Assembly: GCA_021850835.1 (NCBI GenBank)
Contig: JAJZKS010000142.1
Coordinates: forward strand, 1 to 5,263
Direction of reading: 5' to 3'
DNA length: 5,263 nt
Source: Thermoplasmata archaeon
Lineage (GTDB): Archaea > Thermoplasmatota > Thermoplasmata > Thermoplasmatales > Thermoplasmataceae
This document shows, one piece after another, positions 1 through 4,566 of the stretch. The notes under the pieces were generated by a model. That model ran no database searches, was not told the DNA's origin, and saw nothing but the letters and a program-made list of their open reading frames with translations. Both the position numbers and the translations under genes were made by a program. Position 1 is the first letter of the stretch. Each line of letters starts with the position of its first letter.

Positions 1-774
1 AAGACGCTATCTATAAAACGTGATTCTGTAGGAGACTGGTTCATCGCCTTCACTGTTCAAACGGATAGGAAACATGATGAGAACGAATCAACTGGAACAT
101 GGAACACTGCACTCGAACCTGTCAGCCCAGTTGGCATTGATCTCGGACTGAAATCACTCATCACAACAAGTGACGGGATACAGATAGAGCCTCCGGAGTT
201 CCTGAGAAAATCGGAGAAGAAACTGAAGAGGGCATAGAAAAAGCTATCAGCAAAGAAGAAGGGATCGGGGAAAAGAAAGAAAGCAAAAACAAGGGTGGCA
301 AAGATTCACAGGAAGATAGAGAGGCAGAGGGATGACTTCTCACACAAACTTTCCGGAAACCTTGTGGAAAACCATGATCTCATTGTTTTCGAGGATCTGA
401 ACATTGGGGGAATGATGAGGAACCATCACCTTGCCAAGAGCATAGAGGATGCATCATGGAACAAGATCGTCCAGTATACAGCGTACAAGGCTGAAAGTGC
501 CGGTACGGTTGTAATACTGGCCAATCCCAGGGATACGTCAAGAAAATGTTCAAGGTGCGGAAACGTCAGGGAGGACCTGAAACTATCGGACCGCATATAC
601 CACTGCAGCTCATGCGGCCTGATCATCGATCGGGACATGGACGCCGCAATAAACATTCGCAATATGGGACTGATAAAGGTAGGGAGGGGCACTCCCGAAT
701 TCACGCCCGTGGAGACTGGAGCTCTGTCAGCAATGGTAACTCCGGTCGCTGAAACGGGAAGCCCCCTGCGTTAG
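1..774 (+). pseudogene. tnpB: TnpB (RNA-guided nuclease of IS605-type elements), 5'-partial and interrupted by an in-frame amber codon
   Basis: TnpB proteins are RuvC-type nucleases guided by an RNA read from the right end of the element. Frame 1 is open from the window edge to TAG 772-774, except for TAG at 235-237. The core is otherwise well kept. There is a first RuvC motif GIDLGLKS (Asp codon 139-141), the second motif VFEDLNI (Glu codon 391-393), a zinc ribbon with CxxC pairs at codons 547/556 and 604/613, and the third motif DRDMDAAINI (628-657). The stop falls in the basic helix usually reading like LKRAQRRLSRKKKG, here LKRA*KKLSAKKKG, so a single CAG to TAG change explains it. A GTG at 295 could restart a 159-residue fragment, but that would lack the first catalytic Asp. 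Roughly 140 N-terminal codons should lie left of the window, judging by usual family size. It is most likely a recently inactivated copy; amber read-through or a sequencing error are alternatives. Confidence 0.85.
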
Positions 775-791
775 CTGGGGGAGGATGTCAC
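752..791 (+). ncRNA. Right-end hairpin and probable 3' scaffold of the TnpB guide RNA (omega/reRNA)
   Basis: CCCCC (762-766) pairs with GGGGG (777-781), and GC (768-769) pairs with GC (774-775) around a GTTA loop, with one T-T mismatch. The tnpB stop codon (772-774) sits partly in this loop. The tail GAGGATGTCAC follows. In this family the tnpB 3' end and right end are transcribed as a guide RNA whose variable guide comes from the flanking DNA just past the element; that is known for the family, not shown here. The guide would then begin near 792 and run through about 811. The 5' limit of the RNA cannot be placed by eye, so only the structured end is marked. Confidence 0.5.
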
Positions 792-796
792 TTGCG

Positions 797-982
797 TCAG
801 GAATAGGATTTCTTCTTCTGGCCTTCATCTGCCAGGAGAATTCCCATGAAAATCGAGATTGTGATCCAGACTATGGCTATTATGAGCAGCAGTATGCTTG
901 GCTCAATGAATATTGAAATTATTAATAAAATTGCGGGGATGTAATATTTTAACATGCCCCAAAAATAGCTGTAGTAATCCAT
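797..982 (-). CDS. Small two-helix membrane protein, unknown function
   Basis: This 61-residue ORF starts at ATG 982-980, 9 bp after the L12 stop codon, on the same strand. I do not recognise the family. The protein is almost all membrane: a Tyr/Trp-rich N-terminus (residues 1-14), a hydrophobic stretch at about 15-27, an EPS turn, a second stretch at about 30-52, then a charged tail DEGQKKKSYS. That predicts a helical hairpin with the Lys-rich tail in the cytoplasm. The preceding sequence (AAGGGCACTGA) is at best a weak Shine-Dalgarno, unlike the strong sites in front of L10 and L12, so if real it may be translated poorly or by coupling. The IS605-type element ends 5 bp past its stop codon, leaving the frame whole. 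The two clean hydrophobic segments and tight operon spacing favour a real gene; the short length and weak ribosome site are against it. Confidence 0.55.
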   Translation of the reverse strand: MDYYSYFWGMLKYYIPAILLIISIFIEPSILLLIIAIVWITISIFMGILLADEGQKKKSYS

Positions 983-991
983 TCAGTGCCC

Positions 992-1306
992 TTATCCGAA
1001 AAGTGAGCTGAGACCTGCAAGAGCGTCCTCTTCGGATGCTTCTTCCTTCTTCTCTTCTTTCTTTTCTTCCTTCTTGGACTCTGCCTTCTTAGGTGCTTCT
1101 GCAGCGTGGGCTGGTGCGGCAACAGCCATGCTGGCTGCATTCTTTAGCACCTCGTCGATCTTGACCTCTTTCAGGCTTGACACCAGTGACTTCAGCCTTG
1201 CATCATCTGCCTTGACCCCTGCCTCTGTAAGTACCTTCTTGAGGTTTTCCTCATCCACTTCTTTCCCTGCTGAGTGAAGCAGCAGTGCTCCATATATATA
1301 TTCCAT
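992..1306 (-). CDS. rpl12: Large-subunit ribosomal protein L12 (archaeal P1-like, aL12)
   Basis: L12 forms the flexible multicopy stalk that recruits translation GTPases (aIF2-related factors, aEF1A, aEF2) to the large subunit. At 104 residues it is the usual archaeal length. Residues 1 to about 58 are the helical dimerisation and L10-binding domain, opening with the typical [17 protein letters not shown]. An Ala-rich hinge follows (about 60-73), then a dense Lys/Glu segment and the conserved tail AGLSSLFG, which contacts the factors. It is unrelated in sequence to bacterial L7/L12. The ATG (1306-1304) has a strong GGAGGT site (1319-1314) 7 nt upstream, whose leading A belongs to the L10 stop codon, so translation is closely tied to L10. 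The Lys/Glu tract produces a pure pyrimidine run on the + strand (1039-1075). Confidence 0.97.
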   Translation of the reverse strand: MEYIYGALLLHSAGKEVDEENLKKVLTEAGVKADDARLKSLVSSLKEVKIDEVLKNAASMAVAAPAHAAEAPKKAESKKEEKKEEKKEEASEEDALAGLSSLFG

Positions 1307-1319
1307 TTTCTATACCTCC

Positions 1320-2273
1320 TTATCCAAATAGCGCGCTAAGGCCTTCTGAGGCCTTATCTTCATCGTCTTCCTTGCTTTCTTCCTTGGGTGCTTCCGGCGC
1401 AGCCTCGTGGGCTGAACCCTTTTCCTCGGCTTCTCCTGACATTGCTCTGTTCAGTGCTGTGGCTTCCCTAATCGCTTTCAATATAAATAACTGTACATTG
1501 CTTTCGTCCACAGTACCGGTGTCAAGAGCCAGAGCCTCGGCAGCGATCCTTGCCTTTACGATCAGGTCAGGCACGATCTCCTTCACCAGGAACATGGCAT
1601 CGAGTGCTATATTTCTGGCCTGCGAGAACGCGGTGATCATCTGGCCCAGTACCATCTCCTGGGTGATGGATATTGCCTCCCTGTTGAATATTATTCCATC
1701 ACTGTAGGCCCCTATTACGTCCAGACCCACAGTAACAGGCAATATTTCCAGCTTTTCGAGGATCTTTGCCTTATCCTTTGGAATGACCTCACCGCTCTTT
1801 ACGTAGAGTGTCTCCTTCTTGATGACAATCTTTCCCTTGTCTATGGCCGTCTGTAACCCTGCCTTCTGGAACTCACTTATCATGGGCCCTGGAGGGAAAT
1901 TTGTGGCCATTTCGGGAATGATGATATCATGATCAGCTATTTCCCCGCCTCTAGCTGCGGCCTTCTGTTTCTTGCTCTCAAGGATGGAATACAGCTTTGA
2001 GGGGGTTTCTCCCGTTGTAACAACGGCAATCTGCCCGGAGGCGAGTTTCCCAAGTTCAGCTATTCTCTCCTTCTTTATGTCAGCAAGGGCCTTTAAGAGC
2101 AGCCTCTTCCTTACTACGCGTATCTTTGCGTCTCCCTTGAGTTCTTTTCTAATCTTCTGCAGCTGCGCGTTTCTTATTCCCTTTATGCTAACAAGGGCAG
2201 TTACGGGACTGCTGCTCAGGTCCTCAACAAGAGAATTTACAGTTTCAACTTTCCACTGAGCTGGATGCCTCAT
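1320..2273 (-). CDS. rpl10: Large-subunit ribosomal protein L10 (acidic P0 homologue, uL10), stalk base
   Basis: L10/P0 anchors the stalk to 23S rRNA next to L11 and carries several L12 dimers. At 317 residues it is a full archaeal P0. The N-terminal rRNA-binding domain (about 1-105) includes MRHPAQWKVETV and the basic IRVVRKRLLLKAL. A domain inserted in archaeal and eukaryotic P0 (about 110-185) has the signature NFPPGPMISEF. A long helical spine (about 215-275) binds L12 dimers. The tail is Glu/Lys/Asp-rich and ends SEGLSALFG, almost the same as the L12 tail, as is normal for P0/P1 pairs. The ATG (2273-2271) overlaps the L1 stop codon in an ATGA, with a GGAGGT site (2285-2280) 6 nt upstream inside the end of the L1 gene. 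Coupling to L1 is therefore likely. Nothing is missing or broken. Confidence 0.97.
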   Translation of the reverse strand: MRHPAQWKVETVNSLVEDLSSSPVTALVSIKGIRNAQLQKIRKELKGDAKIRVVRKRLLLKALADIKKERIAELGKLASGQIAVVTTGETPSKLYSILESKKQKAAARGGEIADHDIIIPEMATNFPPGPMISEFQKAGLQTAIDKGKIVIKKETLYVKSGEVIPKDKAKILEKLEILPVTVGLDVIGAYSDGIIFNREAISITQEMVLGQMITAFSQARNIALDAMFLVKEIVPDLIVKARIAAEALALDTGTVDESNVQLFILKAIREATALNRAMSGEAEEKGSAHEAAPEAPKEESKEDDEDKASEGLSALFG

Positions 2274-2926
2274 TCTATAACCTCCAGATTCAACTTTACG
2301 GGTTTGCCCATGGTGGTCTTGAGGAAGACTGAATCTATGTTCCCGTATCCCTTCTCAAGCTTGCTCACAATCCTCTTGATTACCGCACTGAGATTCTCAG
2401 CAATATCCTCGTTGCTCATGAGTTTGGTGCCAATGGGAACATGAAAGGTCCTTCTGTCCCTGCTTCTGGCCCTTACTGTCCTCTTAAGGCTGGCGATGAG
2501 CGGCGTTGGATCCTGGCCTGGCGGCAGAGGCCTGGGAATCTTACCTCTGGGACCAAGAACCTGACCCAGTGTCTTACCAATGTTTGCCATGAGCGTTGCT
2601 TCGGCAATGAAAAAGTCAATCCTGTTTGCCAGTTTCTTGAATGCTTTCTTATCGTCTGCAAATTTTGACAGATCCTCTGGGCCATAAATAAAATCTGCTG
2701 AGTTCTTTGCCTTGCTTTTCATGTCCTCAGTACCGAACACAGCGACCCTGAGATCCTTCCCTCTCCCTTTTGGAAGAGCTATTTCCTCGTTAATTCTGCT
2801 CTTGGGATTTGTGAGATCTACTTCCTTTATGTTTATGGCAAGTTCAATGCTTTCCGGGAACTTCCTCTCCGGGGAAGCTTTCTTGACCTCTTCAATCTGT
2901 GCGAGCAATTCTTTCTTAGATGCCAA
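2270..2926 (-). CDS. rpl1: Large-subunit ribosomal protein L1 (uL1)
   Basis: L1 binds 23S rRNA and forms the mobile L1 stalk that helps release deacylated tRNA. In bacteria and methanogens it also represses its own mRNA. The protein is about 218 residues, matching archaeal L1. Recognisable parts are FPESIELAINIKEVDL and LPKGRGKDLRVAVF in the RNA-binding domain, LGQVLGPRGKIPRPLPPG in the middle, and near the C-terminus KTTMGKPVKL, whose Thr-Met-Gly is the conserved RNA-contact triad. The longest frame begins at GTG 2935-2933, but that codon lies inside the ribosome site GAGGTGA (2938-2932). The in-frame TTG three codons later (2926-2924) has ideal 5-nt spacing, and the L11 gene also starts with TTG, so TTG is chosen here. 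Start choice is the only real uncertainty. The frame ends in an ATGA overlap with L10. Confidence 0.95.
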   Translation of the reverse strand: MASKKELLAQIEEVKKASPERKFPESIELAINIKEVDLTNPKSRINEEIALPKGRGKDLRVAVFGTEDMKSKAKNSADFIYGPEDLSKFADDKKAFKKLANRIDFFIAEATLMANIGKTLGQVLGPRGKIPRPLPPGQDPTPLIASLKRTVRARSRDRRTFHVPIGTKLMSNEDIAENLSAVIKRIVSKLEKGYGNIDSVFLKTTMGKPVKLNLEVIE

Positions 2927-2935
2927 TATTTTCAC

Positions 2936-2971
2936 CTCTGTAGTGCCTGCGAGATAAAATCTCTCCTACAG
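2936..2971 (-). promoter_or_regulatory. Inverted-repeat RNA element between L11 and L1, candidate L1 feedback site
   Basis: Read on the minus strand, the gap between the L11 stop codon and the L1 gene folds into a two-part stem. CTGTAG (2971-2966) pairs fully with CTACAG (2943-2938). Inside it GAGAT (2963-2959) pairs fully with ATCTC (2955-2951) around a TTT loop. The parts are separated by an asymmetric internal loop, GA on one side and GCAGGCA on the other. The last base of the outer stem is also the first base of the L1 ribosome site GAGGTGA, so folding could control access to it. L1 is a known autoregulator of its operon in other organisms, and its sites are stems with an asymmetric internal loop; assigning that role here is inference. 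Confidence 0.5.
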
Positions 2972-3442
2972 TTAAATCTTGATTTCACCTTTCTTTATAA
3001 GCATTTGCGCCTCTTTTGGATCCTTGCCGTCTATTGTGATGCCAAGCGAGACGCATGTTCCAATTACCTCGAGGACTGCAGCCGTCAGGCTGTTTGCCAT
3101 CATGCTGTCCATCTTCATGCGGGCAACCTTCTTTATCTGCTCAATGGTTGCATTTCCTGCCACTGCCTCCTTTCTCTTGGCTGCCCCTGTCTCGATTCCT
3201 ATCTCCTTCTTTATGAGGGCGGACGTGGGAGGAATTCCAACCTTTATTTCGTACTTCTTGGTGGCCGCATCGATAACCACAAGTGTGACTGGAACCTGCA
3301 TTCCCTGAAAGTCCTTTGTCTTCTCGTTAATTTCTTTTACTATCTGTCCCAGATTGAGTCCAAGAGGACCAAGTGCTGGGCCGAGGGGTGGGCCCGTTGA
3401 GGCTTTTCCTCCTTCAACCATGGTACTGACTGATTGTGCCAA
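2972..3442 (-). CDS. rpl11: Large-subunit ribosomal protein L11 (uL11)
   Basis: L11 binds the GTPase-associated region of 23S rRNA beside L10 and takes part in factor-dependent GTP hydrolysis. The 156-residue protein has the Pro/Gly-rich N-terminal motif GGKASTGPPLGPALGPLGLN, then VKEINEKTKDFQGMQVPV. The C-terminal rRNA-binding domain starts near TIEQIKKVARMKMDSMMANS and includes VLEVIGTCVSLGITIDGKDP. Length and motifs are normal for archaea. The start is TTG (3442-3440), with AGGTGA (3454-3449) placed 6 nt upstream, and no better start is available. It is the first gene of the stalk operon, 36 bp ahead of the L1 frame, and is preceded by a TATA-like box at 3484-3489. Confidence 0.96.
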   Translation of the reverse strand: MAQSVSTMVEGGKASTGPPLGPALGPLGLNLGQIVKEINEKTKDFQGMQVPVTLVVIDAATKKYEIKVGIPPTSALIKKEIGIETGAAKRKEAVAGNATIEQIKKVARMKMDSMMANSLTAAVLEVIGTCVSLGITIDGKDPKEAQMLIKKGEIKI

Positions 3443-3448
3443 ATGTAT

Positions 3449-3500
3449 TCACCTATGAGTTTCACCACATGGCTAACAAACACTTTAAACTTTTTATTAC
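3449..3500 (-). promoter_or_regulatory. Promoter and short leader of the stalk operon (L11-L1-L10-L12)
   Basis: Read on the minus strand, this stretch gives a purine-rich GGTAATAAAAAG (candidate BRE) directly before GTTTAAAGTG. The TTTAAA (3489-3484) is a plausible archaeal TATA box. Transcription would start about 25 nt downstream, near 3460, giving a leader of roughly 18 nt that contains the L11 ribosome site AGGTGA (3454-3449). Just upstream is a small imperfect palindrome TTTCCTGAAA (3504-3513, + strand). It could be an operator, but is short enough to be chance. The transcription start is inferred from spacing only. Confidence 0.6.
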
Positions 3501-3529
3501 CTGTTTCCTGAAAGTCCGGGAACTCTCGC

Positions 3530-3580
3530 CAATAAAATCCGGAATTATCCTGGTATAACTGAAACCAGTCAGTTAACCAG
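3530..3580 (-). terminator. Stem-loop overlapping the peroxiredoxin stop codon, followed by a T-rich stretch
   Basis: On the minus strand CTGGTTAACTGA (3580-3569), which encodes the last residues and stop of the peroxiredoxin, pairs with TCAGTTATACCAG (3562-3550). All 12 bases of the first arm pair, with one bulged A and a 6-nt loop. TTTTATT lies about 15 nt further on (within 3531-3537). Archaeal termination depends mainly on T-rich tracts, so the hairpin may instead protect the 3' end of the mRNA. Either way it separates this gene from the L11 promoter. Confidence 0.5.
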
Positions 3581-4027
3581 TTTCAGCTCCCTGAGCTTCT
3601 GCATCACTTCAGGGGCATGATCCTTTGGAGAGACCCTGGGATATACGTAGGCTATTTTCCCATCCGGTCCCACGATGTATGTCACCCTTGAGGCGCTCCT
3701 TGTCCCCAGCACCCTGTAATCCGATGCTATCTTCTTGCTGTTGTCCACCACAAGAGTGAAGTTAAGGTTGTATTTATCAGCGAATTTCCTGTGTGAATTC
3801 TGGGTGTTTACGCTTACGCCGAGAACCTTCACACCAGCCTGCTCATATGCAGTGATGTTGTCCCTGAAGCTGCATGCTTCCGCAGTGCATCCCGGTGTGT
3901 CATCTGCAGGGTAGAAATACACAATTACAGGCTTTCCAATGAAATCTCTAAGCTTCACTGGCCTGCCGTCCTGATCCACGGATTCAAAGTCCGGTGCCTT
4001 TTCACCAATTTTAAGAAGTTCTGCCAT
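3569..4027 (-). CDS. bcp: Thiol peroxidase of the peroxiredoxin Q / BCP class
   Basis: The enzyme reduces hydrogen peroxide and organic hydroperoxides in the cytoplasm with electrons from a thioredoxin-like donor. The 152-residue protein shows the thioredoxin-fold peroxiredoxin pattern. IGEKAPDFESVDQDG opens the fold, and the active site PADDTPGCTAEAC has peroxidatic Cys47 and a second Cys52 five residues on, the spacing of two-Cys BCP enzymes with an intramolecular disulfide. Pro40 and Thr44 complete the active-site motif, and Arg114 in SRVTYIVGPDG is the expected catalytic Arg. No signal peptide is present. The ATG (4027-4025) has no Shine-Dalgarno, in keeping with a leaderless or near-leaderless mRNA. 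It has its own promoter and a 3' hairpin, so it is probably a single-gene unit next to the stalk operon. The electron donor cannot be told from this window. Confidence 0.95.
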   Translation of the reverse strand: MAELLKIGEKAPDFESVDQDGRPVKLRDFIGKPVIVYFYPADDTPGCTAEACSFRDNITAYEQAGVKVLGVSVNTQNSHRKFADKYNLNFTLVVDNSKKIASDYRVLGTRSASRVTYIVGPDGKIAYVYPRVSPKDHAPEVMQKLRELKLVN

Positions 4028-4033
4028 GAATCT

Positions 4034-4070
4034 TAATACATGATATGCATATAATCTTTATAATCAGACA
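4034..4070 (-). promoter_or_regulatory. Peroxiredoxin promoter with two overlapping TATA-like boxes
   Basis: On the minus strand TTATAAA (4063-4057) is followed by TTATAT (4054-4049). At the usual spacing of about 25 nt, the first would start transcription near 4034-4036, a leader of under 10 nt, and the second close to the ATG itself at 4027. No ribosome site lies before the ATG, which supports leaderless translation. Which box is used cannot be decided from sequence. Confidence 0.55.
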
Positions 4071-4098
4071 GATGCAGATAAGTTCAAATATTGATGTA

Positions 4099-4566
4099 TC
4101 AGGAATAGAATTTCTTCAGTATCTTATCCCCGGGGAAGTGCATGAGGGTGATCACCTGCCCCTTCTTGTTCTCCATGATATCTGAAGCATCCCTGTCTGC
4201 AACCCCAACTGCAATGTACTGGTTATTCCTGTTCCGGATAAAGACCATATCCCCTTTCTTGATTGCAGGATCCATCTCGGTTATGCCCTGGGCAAAGACA
4301 TTGGATCCGTTGATAATATGAGGCACGGCTCCATCGTCCACTGTTACGTTGCCCCTTGAGGGGTGGAAGTCGTTTATGAGGAACAGAGTGGGTACCGTGC
4401 TTTCGCCAACGTACAGATATGGCTTCCCGGAACCGAAGTAGCATTTCTCGCCCTTCCTCTGGTCAATCTCTATTCCATCTGGCGGAAGATCTATGCCCAT
4501 TCCCATGAGTGTATCGTGCACATCCCTTGCCTCTTTCCTTGACACAAAATGACGGCCCAGCTGCAT
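4099..4566 (-). CDS. Archaeal MCT-1/Tma20-like PUA-domain RNA-binding protein
   Basis: The 155-residue protein matches the widespread archaeal family of a pre-PUA domain plus PUA domain. Its eukaryotic relatives MCT-1/Tma20 act on the small ribosomal subunit in re-initiation and recycling; the archaeal role is not settled. The N-terminal part (about 1-75) begins GRHFVSRKEARDV and contains PTLFLIND. The PUA domain (about 76-150) contains VDDGAVPHIINGSNVFAQGI, then KKGDMVFIRN and YIAVGVADRDASDI, and ends with MHFPGDKIL, resembling the HYL-D-LW ending of the family. A frame open further upstream to 4692 would add 42 residues with no family resemblance, lying wholly inside the preceding gene, so I use the ATG at 4566-4564. 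That ATG shares its A with the upstream stop codon (TGATG), and the ribosome site GAGGTGA (4572-4566) touches it. Coupled translation with the upstream gene is likely. Confidence 0.85.
   Translation of the reverse strand: MQLGRHFVSRKEARDVHDTLMGMGIDLPPDGIEIDQRKGEKCYFGSGKPYLYVGESTVPTLFLINDFHPSRGNVTVDDGAVPHIINGSNVFAQGITEMDPAIKKGDMVFIRNRNNQYIAVGVADRDASDIMENKKGQVITLMHFPGDKILKKFYS

Larger units (their letters stand above)
1..791 (+). mobile_element. Right-hand part of an IS200/IS605-family (IS605/IS1341-type) insertion element
   Basis: The segment carries the C-terminal two thirds of a tnpB gene, followed at once by a G/C-rich hairpin (762-781) and the tail GAGGATGTCAC, which I take as the element's right end (about 791). 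IS200/IS605 elements are bounded by subterminal hairpins rather than inverted repeats, which fits what is seen. The left end, and any tnpA (Y1 transposase), lie outside the window. The right boundary is inferred: it follows the hairpin tail and leaves 5 bp before the next gene's stop codon. No tnpA is visible, so this may be a tnpB-only (IS1341-like) copy that depends on a TnpA supplied elsewhere. Confidence 0.8.

Noticed and set aside
235..237. Amber codon read as pyrrolysine
   Set aside because: TnpB has no known need for pyrrolysine, the site normally carries a Gln-like residue in a basic helix, and a simple CAG to TAG change is enough.
546..752. 68-codon + strand frame inside tnpB
   Set aside because: It is out of frame with the recognisable TnpB zinc-ribbon and RuvC motifs in the same DNA, so it is a shadow frame.
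949..1140. 63-codon minus-strand frame overlapping L12
   Set aside because: Its Arg/Lys-rich content is the shifted reading of the L12 Lys/Glu tract; L12 is certain.
1285..1707. 140-codon + strand frame opposite L10
   Set aside because: It is Ser/Ala/Leu-rich in the way expected of an antisense frame of a Glu/Lys/Ala-rich gene, and the minus strand encodes a clear L10.
2979..3400. Two overlapping + strand frames opposite L11
   Set aside because: Both are antisense to an unmistakable L11 gene and show no motif.
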